A stretch of 64,000 bases of DNA from contig NZ_CP136624.1 in assembly GCF_032917945.1 (NCBI RefSeq), positions 310,001 to 374,000 on the forward strand, read 5' to 3'. The notes under the pieces are model-generated. The model was not told the DNA's origin. It saw nothing but the letters and a program-made list of their open reading frames with translations, and did no database searches. Position 1 is the first letter of the stretch, and every line of letters starts with the position of its first letter. This document shows, piece after piece, positions 44,409-52,760 of this stretch. The stretch comes from Bradyrhizobium sp. sBnM-33. GTDB lineage: Bacteria; Pseudomonadota; Alphaproteobacteria; Rhizobiales; Xanthobacteraceae. The translations under genes and the position numbers were made by a program.

Positions 44409-44927
44409 TCAGGGGTGGGCGTCGTCGCCTTCGATTTCCTGCGGCAGCTCGATCACCACGCGGCCATTAGCCAGATCGATCGTCGGCACGACCGCATTGG
44501 TGAACGGCAGCAGCATGGTCGGACCTTGCGGAGGCGCGATCTCGATAATGTCGCCGGCGCCGAAATTGTGGATCGCGATCACGCGGCCGAGCGGCTCGCC
44601 GGCGGCGTCGATGGCGGCAAGTCCGATCAGGTCGGCGTGATAATACTCGCCCTCGTCGGTCTCAGGCAATTTGTCGCGGGCGACATAGAGCTCGAGGCCG
44701 TTGAGCCGCTCGGCGTCCTCGCGGGTGGCGATGCCCTTCAGCGTCGCCACTAGATGGTCTTTGGCCTCTCGGACATGCGTCACCTCGAACTGGCGCGCGC
44801 CGTCTTTGGTCATCAGCGGACCGTATTGCTTTACGGCCAGCGGATCTTCGGTGAACGTCCACAGTTTCACCGCGCCGCGCACGCCATGCGCGGCGCCGAT
44901 ACGGGCGACGCAGATCGGTGTTTTCAC
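44409..44927 (-). CDS. rimM: 16S rRNA maturation factor RimM
   Basis: 172 residues. RimM binds S19 and helps maturation of the 30S head. The N-terminal '[19 protein letters not shown]' and C-terminal PRC-barrel with '[13 protein letters not shown]', '[17 protein letters not shown]' and '[15 protein letters not shown]' are diagnostic. It starts 18 bp after rpsP and is separated from trmD only by a palindromic repeat. Confidence 0.96.
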   Translation of the reverse strand: MKTPICVARIGAAHGVRGAVKLWTFTEDPLAVKQYGPLMTKDGARQFEVTHVREAKDHLVATLKGIATREDAERLNGLELYVARDKLPETDEGEYYHADLIGLAAIDAAGEPLGRVIAIHNFGAGDIIEIAPPQGPTMLLPFTNAVVPTIDLANGRVVIELPQEIEGDDAHP

Positions 44928-44945
44928 CGTCGCACGCCGCTAGCC

Positions 44946-45278
44946 TTACGCCTTCGCGGCGGCTTCGGCGCGAGCCTTGCGCTCCTTGCGCGGCACGGCC
45001 TTTTCCGGGTTGTTGCGGGCGGCGCGCTTGACGACACCGGCCGCATCCAGGAAGCGCGTCACGCGATCCGACGGCTGCGCGCCCTTGGCGAGCCAGGCCT
45101 TGACCTTGTCCATGTCGAGCTTCAGCCGCGCCTCATTGTCCTTCGGCAGCAGCGGATTGAAATGGCCGAGGCGCTCGATGAAGCGGCCGTCGCGGGGAAA
45201 GCGCGAGTCGGCGACGACGACGTGATAGACCGGACGCTTCTTGGTGCCTGCGCGAGCGAGGCGGATAACGACTGACAT
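44946..45278 (-). CDS. rpsP: 30S ribosomal protein S16
   Basis: 110 residues. '[20 protein letters not shown]' at the N-terminus and '[20 protein letters not shown]' are unmistakable S16. The last 30 residues are a Lys/Ala/Arg-rich extension ('[13 protein letters not shown]') often seen in alphaproteobacteria. AGGAG precedes the ATG. The upstream gap to ffh contains a 153-bp repeat. Confidence 0.97.
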   Translation of the reverse strand: MSVVIRLARAGTKKRPVYHVVVADSRFPRDGRFIERLGHFNPLLPKDNEARLKLDMDKVKAWLAKGAQPSDRVTRFLDAAGVVKRAARNNPEKAVPRKERKARAEAAAKA

Positions 45279-45357
45279 TTAGTTCTCCTGTTGAATGTAA
45301 AACTCGGTGATCTGAACGGTGTGAATTGGCATCATTGCGAGAAGAGCTCGCCTCGCT

Positions 45358-45510
45358 CGTCATGCCCGCCACCGGGTCTCGCCTTCGAGCCCGATGACAG
45401 GCTCCGGCGGGGCATCCAGTAATCGCAGGCATTTGCGATTGAACCGAGCGAGCGTGGCGTACTGGATCGTCCGCCCCAGTGCGCAATTGCGCACAAGGCG
45501 GACGATGACA
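45358..45510. repeat. Core-plus-two-hairpins repeat between ffh and rpsP, family B copy 2
   Basis: The left hairpin CGTCATGCCCGCC..GGCGGGGCATC is longer than in other copies; then core CCAGTAATCGCAGG..GCGTACTGG, then CGTCCGCC..GGCGGACGATGACA with GTGCGCAATTGCGCAC in the loop. The final 51 nt are identical to 11195-11245, yet attached to the opposite end of the core. Confidence 0.85.
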
Positions 45511-45528
45511 GCGCGTGTTGGCGAGGCG

Positions 45529-47076
45529 TCATTTCTTCTTTCCCGGAAAGCCGCCGAGGCCCGGAAGCGTCGGCTTGCCGCTCAGCCCGGTAAGTCCCGG
45601 CAGATTCGGCAGTCCCTGGCGCAGGCCGGTGGGGAGATCCTTCGGCAAATTCGGCAGGCCACCGCCGGCACCGCCCTGCATCTTGTCCGCCAGCGCTTTC
45701 ATCTCCTCGGGCGAGGGCGGCTTCATGCCGCCGCCAAAGCCCATCGCCTGCGCGATACCGGCGAGGGGGCCACGCTTGCCGGAACCCATGGCCTTCATCA
45801 TGTCGGCCATGTTCCGGTGCATCTTTAAGAGCTTGTTGACCTGCTCGACATTCTGGCCGGCGCCGGCGGCGATGCGCTTCTTGCGGCTGGCCTTCAGAAT
45901 GTCGGGGTTCTTGCGCTCAGCCCGCGTCATCGAATCGATGATCGCTACCTGGCGCTTCAGAATCTTGTCGTCAATGCCGGCGGCCGCGATCTGGTTTTTC
46001 ATCTTGGCGATGCCGGGCATCATGCCCATCAATCCGCTGATGCCGCCCATGTTCGCCATCTGCAGCAACTGCTCGCGCATGTCGTTGAGATCGAACTGGC
46101 CCTTGCGCATGCGTTCCGCGGTGCGCGCAGCCTTCTCGGCGTCGATATTCGCGGCCGCACGTTCGACCAGCGACACCACGTCGCCCATGCCGAGAATGCG
46201 GCCCGCAATGCGGCTTGGGTGAAAATCTTCCAGCGCGTCGGTCTTTTCGCCGGTACCGATCAGCTTGATCGGTTTTCCCGTGACCGCACGCATCGACAGC
46301 GCGGCGCCGCCGCGGCCGTCGCCATCGACGCGCGTCAGCACGATGCCGGTGAGGCCGACGCGCTGGTCGAAGGCTCGCGCTAGGTTGACCGCGTCCTGGC
46401 CAGTCAGGGAATCCGCGACGAGCAGCACTTCATGCGGATTGGCGGTGGCTTTGATCTCCGCCGCTTCGCTCATCATCTCTTCGTCGAGCGTGGTGCGGCC
46501 GGCGGTGTCGAGCAGCACCACGTCGTAGCCGCCGAGCTTGCCGGCTTCGAGGGCGCGTTTGGCAATTTGCGCCGGCTTTTGCCCCGTTACGATCGGCAGC
46601 GTCGGAATGTCGAGGTCGCGCCCCAGCACGGCCAGTTGCTCCATCGCCGCCGGGCGGTAGATGTCGAGCGAGGCCATCAGCACCTTGCGCTTGTCGCGCT
46701 GGGTCATGCGGCGGGCGAGTTTTGCGGTGGTGGTTGTTTTACCGGAGCCTTGCAGGCCGACCATCATGATGGCGACCGGCGGCACCGCGTTAAGGTCGAT
46801 AGTCTGGCCATCCGCGCCAAGGGTGGCGACCAGCTCGTCATGAACGATCTTGACGACCATCTGGCCGGGCGTGACCGACTTGACGACGGTGGCGCCGACC
46901 GCCTGCTCGCGCACGCGCTCGGTGAAGCCTCTGACCACTTCAAGTGCGACGTCGGCTTCCAAGAGCGCGCGGCGCACTTCGCGCATCGCGGCGTCGACGT
47001 CGGCCTCCGACAGCGAACCGCGGCCCGTCAGCCGATCGAGTATCCCACCAAGCTTTTCCGACAGATTGTCGAACAA
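45529..47076 (-). CDS. ffh: Signal recognition particle protein Ffh
   Basis: 515 residues from a TTG at 47076, preceded by AGGA at 8 nt and giving the usual N-terminus 'MFDNLSEKLGGILDRLTGRG'. Ffh binds signal sequences and SRP RNA and delivers ribosomes to FtsY. G-domain motifs are 'MVGLQGSGKTTTTAKLA', 'VLLDTAGRTTLDEE', 'LTRVDGDGRGG' and 'GTGEKTDALEDF'. The Met-rich M domain begins at about 325 with 'GGISGLMGMMPG'. The C-terminal 75 residues are a Gly/Pro/Leu tail. It heads the ffh-rpsP-rimM-trmD-rplS block. Confidence 0.96.
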   Translation of the reverse strand: MFDNLSEKLGGILDRLTGRGSLSEADVDAAMREVRRALLEADVALEVVRGFTERVREQAVGATVVKSVTPGQMVVKIVHDELVATLGADGQTIDLNAVPPVAIMMVGLQGSGKTTTTAKLARRMTQRDKRKVLMASLDIYRPAAMEQLAVLGRDLDIPTLPIVTGQKPAQIAKRALEAGKLGGYDVVLLDTAGRTTLDEEMMSEAAEIKATANPHEVLLVADSLTGQDAVNLARAFDQRVGLTGIVLTRVDGDGRGGAALSMRAVTGKPIKLIGTGEKTDALEDFHPSRIAGRILGMGDVVSLVERAAANIDAEKAARTAERMRKGQFDLNDMREQLLQMANMGGISGLMGMMPGIAKMKNQIAAAGIDDKILKRQVAIIDSMTRAERKNPDILKASRKKRIAAGAGQNVEQVNKLLKMHRNMADMMKAMGSGKRGPLAGIAQAMGFGGGMKPPSPEEMKALADKMQGGAGGGLPNLPKDLPTGLRQGLPNLPGLTGLSGKPTLPGLGGFPGKKK

Positions 47077-47129
47077 TGCCGTTGTCCTGTTGCTGCCCTT
47101 GCGGACGCTGCGCCGATCCATTTCACTAA

Positions 47130-47248
47130 TGTCATCACCCGCCTTGCGCGCAATTGCGCACTGGGGCGGGTGATCCAGTATTCCAGAGCAACTCGCTTGA
47201 ACCGAGAAGCTGCGGCGTACTGGATACCCCGCCCTCGCGGGGTATGAC
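47130..47248. repeat. Core-plus-two-hairpins repeat upstream of ffh, family B copy 3
   Basis: TGTCATCACCCGCC..GGCGGGTGAT, core CCAGTATTCCAGAG..GGCGTACTGG (inverted relative to the copy at 11125), then ATACCCCGCC..GCGGGGTATGAC. It contains a GC-shifted version of the GTGCGCAATTGCGCAC loop. Confidence 0.85.
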
Positions 47249-47570
47249 GGTCAGGTATGTGCCTTGGCGCCAAACGCCAAAACGATATTCCAAACACTTT
47301 CGCGCCCGAGGGCGCATCGCGCTGTCGGACGTTGGCCTCCGGCCTCATGGGCCGGGCGGCGGGTCGAAAAGAACGTCTTTCCGAGAAAGTGCGCGCCTTA
47401 AACGCCTGCGAGGGGCGAAAGTCAAGGAGAAACTAGGTCGAAATGCCTACGGGTTTTCCGGCAAAGCTTTGATATAGTTGTCTTTTCCAAGACAAGGAGC
47501 TGCGGAAAGATGAATGTCCATTTCGCCGCAGGTTCCAAGTTGAACCTGCCCACGCCATATAGCACCCCAT
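47249..47570. other. Non-coding gap before the beta-lactamase-fold gene
   Basis: About 320 bp with no convincing frame. TTGTCTT-TTCC-AAGACAA (47478-47495) is a perfect 7-bp inverted repeat directly after TATAGT and may be an operator or a weak hairpin 75 bp before the GTG start. An ATG at 47510 follows AAGGAG but is out of frame with the next gene. Confidence 0.35.
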
Positions 47571-48668
47571 GTGCTTCGCCCTCTCCCGCGTTTCGTGAAC
47601 CCCGTGCCCATCACCCGCCGCCGCGTCTTTGCAGTGCTCGCCGGAGCCGCCACGGCCGTCGGCGTGCCGTCTGTCTGGATCAGCAACATGAAGACCTATG
47701 AAGGCCCCGTCTCCGACCACTTCGACGGTACGCGCTTCTTTGATCCCGACGGCGTACCGCCAAAATCATTGGCAGAGGTGCTGCGCTGGCAGTTCGGCAC
47801 TGACCGCAAGCGCGCGAGCTGGCCGGATTGGGTGCCGAATGCGCACAGCGACACGCCGCCGCCGCGGGTTTCCGGCGACAAGGTGCGGCTGTCCTTTGTC
47901 GGCCATGTCTCCTGGCTGATCCAGACGCGGGATCTCAATATTCTCGTCGATCCCGTGTGGTCGCTGCGGGCCTCGCCAATTTCGTGGGCCGGGCCGCACC
48001 GGCACAATGATCCCGGCATCGCTTTCGATGCGCTGCCCAAGATCGACGTCGTGCTGGTCTCGCATGGCCATTACGACCATCTCGACATCGCGACGCTATC
48101 GAAACTTGCCGAAAAATTTTCGCCGCGCGTGATCACGCCGCTCGGCAACGACATCACTATGCGCGATGCGGATGCGGCGATCAAAGCCGAGGCGTTCGAC
48201 TGGCAAGATCGGGTCGATCTGGGCAACGGCATCGCGGTAACGCTGGTGCCGACGCGGCACTGGTCGGCGCGCGGCCTGTTCGATCGCAACAAGGCGCTGT
48301 GGGCGAGTTTTGTGCTGGAGACGCCGGCCGGCAAACTCTACATCGTGTGCGATTCCGGTTACGGCGAGGGCACGCATTTTCGACGCGTCGCCGAGCAGCA
48401 CGGACCGCTGCGGCTGGCGATATTGCCGATCGGCGCCTATGAGCCGCGCTGGTTCATGAAGGACCAGCACATGAATCCGTCAGATGCGGTGAAGGCGTTC
48501 GCCGACTGCGGCGCCGAAACGGCGCTGGCGCATCATCACGGCACGTTCCAGCTCACCGATGAGGCGATCGACGCGCCGGTGAATGCATTGGCCGACGCGC
48601 TGAAGGAAGCGAAGATTCCGCCGGAGCGGTTCGCGGCGCTGAAGCCGGGGCAGGTTTTCGAGATTTAA
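47571..48668 (+). CDS. Exported metallo-beta-lactamase-fold hydrolase (NAPE-PLD-like)
   Basis: 365 residues from a GTG at 47571; no ATG is available in frame, and a GTG at 47598 is another candidate. An N-terminal twin-arginine-like 'ITRRRVFAVLAGAATAVG' predicts export. The metallo-hydrolase core has 'LSFVGHVSWLIQTRDLNILV', the metal motif 'VVLVSHGHYDHLD', 'VPTRHWSARGLFD' and 'LAHHHGTFQLTDEA'. This pattern matches the N-acyl-phosphatidylethanolamine phospholipase D / UlaG-like group. The bacterial substrate is unknown. Confidence 0.87.
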   Translation: MLRPLPRFVNPVPITRRRVFAVLAGAATAVGVPSVWISNMKTYEGPVSDHFDGTRFFDPDGVPPKSLAEVLRWQFGTDRKRASWPDWVPNAHSDTPPPRVSGDKVRLSFVGHVSWLIQTRDLNILVDPVWSLRASPISWAGPHRHNDPGIAFDALPKIDVVLVSHGHYDHLDIATLSKLAEKFSPRVITPLGNDITMRDADAAIKAEAFDWQDRVDLGNGIAVTLVPTRHWSARGLFDRNKALWASFVLETPAGKLYIVCDSGYGEGTHFRRVAEQHGPLRLAILPIGAYEPRWFMKDQHMNPSDAVKAFADCGAETALAHHHGTFQLTDEAIDAPVNALADALKEAKIPPERFAALKPGQVFEI

Positions 48669-48689
48669 CTTTCGTCGTCCCCGCGTCAC

Positions 48690-48853
48690 TCGTTCGTGCC
48701 CCGGACGCAGCGCCAGCGCGTTAGCGATGCGCTGCAGAGCCGGGGCCCATCTCGCCTCAAACAGCTCGGAAGTGAATGGGTCCCGGCTCTGCGAAGCAGC
48801 GTTGCCGGACGATGCTGCGCATCGCCTAGGCTGCACCGCGTCCGGGACACGAG
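48690..48853. repeat. Long imperfect palindrome, family E copy 2
   Basis: GTGCCCCGGACGCAG..GCTGCAGAGCCGGGGCCCA and TGGGTCCCGGCTCTGC..ACCGCGTCCGGGACACGAG form two halves, with the same block order as 3287-3427. It lies between converging genes. Confidence 0.75.
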
Positions 48854-48859
48854 GGGGCG

Positions 48860-49552
48860 TTATTCCTTGCCCTTGATCGCCCAGGACACATGCACCGTCA
48901 CCGAGAGCGTCTCTTCGCCTTGCGCCACCGGTGCGCCGGCGGCCATCGGGGTTGCCATCTTGCCGCGGAAGATCGGCGTGGGTGCGCCTTCCTCGGTAAT
49001 GCTGATGGCCTCGCCGAGCGTCGCGCCGGCAGCCTTGGCGTAAAGCTCCGCCTTGCGACGGGCATCGGCGACTGCCTTCTCGCGGGCCTCGTCGAGATAT
49101 TTGGACGCCTGCGTCACGCTGAAGTGGATGCCGCCGATGTCGGTGGCGCCAGCCCCGACCAGCACGTCGATCACGTTAGCCACTTTGGTGACGTCGCGGA
49201 TCTTGACGGTGACGCGATTGCTGGCGCGATAGCCGACGACGGGCGAGGGGCCAGCACGATTTGGCGCATATTGCGGCTGCAGCGACAGCCGCGACGTCTG
49301 GTAATCCTTCTCTTCGATGCCAGCGCCCTTCAGCGCCAGCAGCACCTTGCCCATCGCCGCGTTGTTGGTGTCCGACGCTTCGCGCGCGGTCTTGGCGTCC
49401 GAGGTCACGCCGCCGTCGATCTGGGCCTGGTCGGGCGCCACCGATATGTTCGCCTCGCCGGTTACCGAGATCGCAGGCGGCGGCGCCATCTGCGCCAGCG
49501 CGGGCGCAACCAGTGTGGCGGTGACCACCGCAACGCAGAGCGAGCGTTTCAT
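48860..49552 (-). CDS. Exported SIMPL-domain protein
   Basis: 230 residues from the ATG at 49552 (GAGG 8 nt upstream). The signal peptide ends near 'APALAQ'. One SIMPL/DUF541 domain covers the rest: 'AISVTGEANISVAPDQAQID', 'YQTSRLSLQPQY', 'GYRASNRVTVKIRDV', 'EKAVADARRKAELYAKAAG' and 'GEAISITEEG'. Relatives form periplasmic oligomers (E. coli YggE, Brucella BP26) linked to oxidative stress. The upstream gene's stop lies 5 bp before this ATG, so the two are coupled. Confidence 0.88.
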   Translation of the reverse strand: MKRSLCVAVVTATLVAPALAQMAPPPAISVTGEANISVAPDQAQIDGGVTSDAKTAREASDTNNAAMGKVLLALKGAGIEEKDYQTSRLSLQPQYAPNRAGPSPVVGYRASNRVTVKIRDVTKVANVIDVLVGAGATDIGGIHFSVTQASKYLDEAREKAVADARRKAELYAKAAGATLGEAISITEEGAPTPIFRGKMATPMAAGAPVAQGEETLSVTVHVSWAIKGKE

Positions 49553-49557
49553 CCCGA

Positions 49558-50268
49558 TCACCTCAGCGGCACGTAAACGTTGATGACCAGCTTGTCTTCT
49601 GCCGTCTTCAGGGGATCGGTGATGTATTCCTCGATGAAGGTGTCTTTGGCTTCCAGTTTCTTGTCGTCGAGGTGATTGGTGATCGCCTCATAGGTGTTGT
49701 CCATGTTGTCGTAGGAGCCGCGATGGACGAACTTCAGCGCCTTGCCCTCGGGCGACTTGCCCATGCTGATGTCCTTGGTCAGGTTCTTGACGTCCTGATC
49801 GACCGGAATCTGCGCCAGATACGTAAAACCGGTATCGTCGGTCGAGGTGTAGACGATCATCGAATTGCCCGTGGCCTTGATGCCCTGCTTGTCGATCAGG
49901 GCGGTCAACGCCTTGAACGAATCGATCAGGGTGTCGAACGCCGCATCCCAATTGGCGGTGCCCTTCATGACCACCACCTTCTTGGGCTCCAGTGTGAACT
50001 CTTCGCCGAATGGGTCGGCGTTCTGGACGCTGGCGGCGGGCGGCGGAGGAACGGGCGTCGGGGCTTTCTCTGCGGTCGGGACATCCGCCGGGGACTTGGT
50101 TTCGGCCGGCGGCGGGATCGGCGCCGCTGACGGTGCCGGGCTAGGCGTCGCCGACGGGCTTCCGGCAGAGGAGGCGGGCGGCGCCGGTGATTGCGCCAAT
50201 GCGGCCCCGCCAAGCGCAACTATGGCGAGCGCGACCACGGCCACACGGAAAGTGCTTGTAAGGCTCAT
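49558..50268 (-). CDS. Exported GyrI-like / effector-binding domain protein
   Basis: 236 residues from the ATG at 50268. A signal peptide ends at 'GAALAQ', a Pro/Ala/Ser-rich linker of about 60 residues follows, then a SOUL/GyrI-type effector-binding domain: 'KKVVVMKGTANWDAAFDTLI', 'MIVYTSTDDTGFTYLAQIPV', 'GKALKFVHRGSYDNMDNTYE' and 'FIEEYITDPLKTAEDKLVIN'. Such domains bind small hydrophobic ligands or haem; here the protein is exported rather than fused to a DNA-binding domain. It is followed 5 bp later by the SIMPL gene. Confidence 0.82.
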   Translation of the reverse strand: MSLTSTFRVAVVALAIVALGGAALAQSPAPPASSAGSPSATPSPAPSAAPIPPPAETKSPADVPTAEKAPTPVPPPPAASVQNADPFGEEFTLEPKKVVVMKGTANWDAAFDTLIDSFKALTALIDKQGIKATGNSMIVYTSTDDTGFTYLAQIPVDQDVKNLTKDISMGKSPEGKALKFVHRGSYDNMDNTYEAITNHLDDKKLEAKDTFIEEYITDPLKTAEDKLVINVYVPLR

Positions 50269-50451
50269 TTCAGGTATTCTCCATCCACCCCATCTGGCGG
50301 CGGCATGTCCCGGTCCGCGCCCGCCAGGATGGGCGCTATTCCTAACACGCAAGGTCCGCATTCGTCCCATGACAGATGCGTCATATGCCCCCGCGTACTA
50401 GCCAGTTGGCCATCATTCGCCATATAAGGCAGGCATAAATTGGGAAATTCC

Positions 50452-51336
50452 ATGAGCGCGCTGGCCAACCACGCATTTGCCAAGATGAACGGCATCGGCA
50501 ACGAAATCGTCGTGGTGGACCTGCGCGATTCCAAGGCTGGTTCAAAGGCCGCTGTGACGCCGGAAGACGCCCGCGCCGTGGCTTCCCCCACAGGCGTGCA
50601 CTATGACCAATTGATGGTATTGCAGCCGCCCCGGCTGCAAGGCACTGAGGCCTTCATCCGCATCTACAACAATGACGGCTCGGAAGCCGGCGCCTGCGGC
50701 AACGGCATGCGCTGCGTGGTGCGCCGGCTGTTCGAGCAGACCGGCCAGACCGCCGTGACCTTCGAGACCCGCGCCGGGCTATTGAACTGCTGGCAGGGTC
50801 CGGCGCCCGACCTCTACACCGTCGACATGGGCGCGCCGAAGTTCGGCTGGCAGGATATTCCGCTGGCCGAGGAATTTCGTGACACCCGCTATATCGAACT
50901 GCAGGTCGGGCCGATCGATGCGCCGTTGCTGCATTCGCCGTCGGTCGTCTCGATGGGCAATCCGCATGCGATCTTCTGGGTCGACGACGTCAACGCCTAT
51001 GATCTCGAGCGCTTCGGACCGCTATTGGAAAATCACCCGATTTTTCCGGAGCGCGCCAACATTACGCTCGCCCACATCGCCGATCGCGATCACATCACGA
51101 TCCGCACCTGGGAGCGGGGCGCCGGCTTGACCAAGGCCTGCGGCTCGGCCGCCTGCGCGACCGCGGTCGCCGCCGCCCGGCTGAAGCGCGCCAACCGCAC
51201 GGTGGAGCTCACGTTGCCTGGCGGCAAGCTTGCGATCGAATGGCGCGAGGGCGACGACCACGTGCTGATGACCGGCACCGCCGATTTCGAATATGAAGGT
51301 CGCTTCGATCCCGCGCTGTTCGCCAGCGTCGCCTGA
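50452..51336 (+). CDS. dapF: Diaminopimelate epimerase
   Basis: 294 residues from the ATG at 50452 (GGGAAATTCC upstream). DapF converts LL- to meso-diaminopimelate for lysine and murein. The two catalytic Cys lie in '[17 protein letters not shown]' and '[17 protein letters not shown]'; '[17 protein letters not shown]' opens the protein. mtaB starts 5 bp after the stop, so the pair is an operon, an arrangement common in Rhizobiales. Confidence 0.96.
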   Translation: MSALANHAFAKMNGIGNEIVVVDLRDSKAGSKAAVTPEDARAVASPTGVHYDQLMVLQPPRLQGTEAFIRIYNNDGSEAGACGNGMRCVVRRLFEQTGQTAVTFETRAGLLNCWQGPAPDLYTVDMGAPKFGWQDIPLAEEFRDTRYIELQVGPIDAPLLHSPSVVSMGNPHAIFWVDDVNAYDLERFGPLLENHPIFPERANITLAHIADRDHITIRTWERGAGLTKACGSAACATAVAAARLKRANRTVELTLPGGKLAIEWREGDDHVLMTGTADFEYEGRFDPALFASVA

Positions 51337-51341
51337 GAGCC

Positions 51342-52607
51342 ATGAGCGTCGACGTCCTCACGTTTGGCTGCCGCCTCAACGCGTTCGAATCCGAGGTGAT
51401 CGCCCGCGAAGCGGAGCGCGCCGGGCTTTCCGATACTATCGTCATCAATAGCTGCGCGGTCACCAACGAGGCGGTGGCGCAGGCGCGACAGTCGATCCGC
51501 CGCCTGAAGCGCGAGCGGCCGGATGCGCGCATCGTCGTCACCGGCTGTGCGGCGCAGACGCAAGCAGAAATGTTCGCCGAAATGGCCGAGGTCGATCGCG
51601 TCCTCGGCAATGACGACAAGATGCGGAGCGAGGCCTGGCGCGACGCACGCGCGGCGTTCGATTTGGACTTTGGCCTCGGGACAAGCGAAAAGATCGCGGT
51701 TGCCGACATCATGGCGGTCAAAGAGATGGCTCCGCATCTGCTTGACGGCTTTAAGGCCGGCCTGCCCCGAGTATTCGTGCAGGTGCAGAACGGCTGCGAC
51801 CACCGGTGCACCTTCTGCATCATTCCCTACGGCCGCGGCAATTCGCGCTCGGTGCCGATGGGGGCGGTGGTGGATCAGGTCCGCTCGCTCGCCGAACGCG
51901 GCCATGCCGAGATCGTGCTCACGGGCGTGGACTTGACGAGCTACGGCGCCGATCTGCCGGGTACGCCGAAGCTGGGACAGTTGACCAAACAGATTTTGCG
52001 CCACGTGCCGGAGTTGAAGCGCCTGCGGATTTCGTCGATCGATTCCATCGAGGCTGACCGCGACCTGCTCGATGTTATCGCCGATGACGAACGGCTGATG
52101 CCACATCTGCACCTGTCGCTGCAATCCGGCGACGATCTCATTTTGAAGCGGATGAAGCGGCGGCATTCGCGGCAGGATGCGATCGAATTCTGCGCGCAGG
52201 TGCGGCGATTGCGCCCGGACATTACGCTCGGCGCCGATATCATCGCGGGTTTTCCGACCGAGACCGAGGAAATGTTCGCGCGCTCGGCGGATCTGGTTGA
52301 TAAATGCGATCTCACCTTTCTGCACGTGTTCCCTTACTCCAAGCGTCCGGGCACGCCGGCCGAGCGAATGCCGCAGGTAGCGGGCGAGGTGATCAAGGCG
52401 CGGGCGAAGCGGTTGCGCGAGCGCGGAGACGCGGCACTGCGACGACGGCTCGCGTCAGAAGTCGGCGCGACGCGTCAGGTGCTGATCGAGAGCGACAAAC
52501 AGGGTCGCACGGAGCATTTTCTGCCGGTCGCGATATCAGGCGAAAAGCCGGGTGCCGTGATGCCGCTCGTGATCAAGTGCCACGATGGCGCACGGCTAAC
52601 AGTGTGA
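51342..52607 (+). CDS. mtaB: tRNA t6A37 methylthiotransferase
   Basis: 421 residues. MtaB adds a methylthio group to t6A37 of tRNAs reading ANN codons. The N-terminal UPF0004 domain has its cluster Cys in 'LTFGCRLNAFE', 'INSCAVTNEA' and 'VVTGCAAQTQAE'; the radical-SAM domain has 'QVQNGCDHRCTFCIIPYGRG', and a TRAM-like tail closes the protein. Lengths and motifs separate MtaB from MiaB. It is translationally close to dapF. Confidence 0.94.
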   Translation: MSVDVLTFGCRLNAFESEVIAREAERAGLSDTIVINSCAVTNEAVAQARQSIRRLKRERPDARIVVTGCAAQTQAEMFAEMAEVDRVLGNDDKMRSEAWRDARAAFDLDFGLGTSEKIAVADIMAVKEMAPHLLDGFKAGLPRVFVQVQNGCDHRCTFCIIPYGRGNSRSVPMGAVVDQVRSLAERGHAEIVLTGVDLTSYGADLPGTPKLGQLTKQILRHVPELKRLRISSIDSIEADRDLLDVIADDERLMPHLHLSLQSGDDLILKRMKRRHSRQDAIEFCAQVRRLRPDITLGADIIAGFPTETEEMFARSADLVDKCDLTFLHVFPYSKRPGTPAERMPQVAGEVIKARAKRLRERGDAALRRRLASEVGATRQVLIESDKQGRTEHFLPVAISGEKPGAVMPLVIKCHDGARLTV

Positions 52608-52621
52608 GTCGCAAATTCTGC

Positions 52622-52723
52622 TGTCATCGCCCGGCTTGACCGGGCGATCCGGTACGCCGCGGCCCTCGGTTCATCACGGACGTCTCTGGAATACTGGATC
52701 ATCCGCTTTCGCGGATGATGACA
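52622..52723. repeat. Core-plus-two-hairpins repeat, family B copy 4
   Basis: TGTCATCGCCCGG-CTTGA-CCGGGCGAT, core CCGGTACGCCGCGG..GAATACTGG, then ATCATCCGC-TTTC-GCGGATGATGACA. The left hairpin resembles family A hairpins. It lies between the converging mtaB and RluA-type genes. Confidence 0.85.
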
Positions 52724-52760
52724 GCGGTAGTTGGGGGCGCCGTGCTTACCTGCGAACCTG

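Noticed and set aside
47510..47701. ATG with a good AAGGAG upstream, opening 63 codons overlapping the metallo-hydrolase start
   Set aside because: Out of frame with the hydrolase and the peptide is not protein-like; possible leader, but unsupported.
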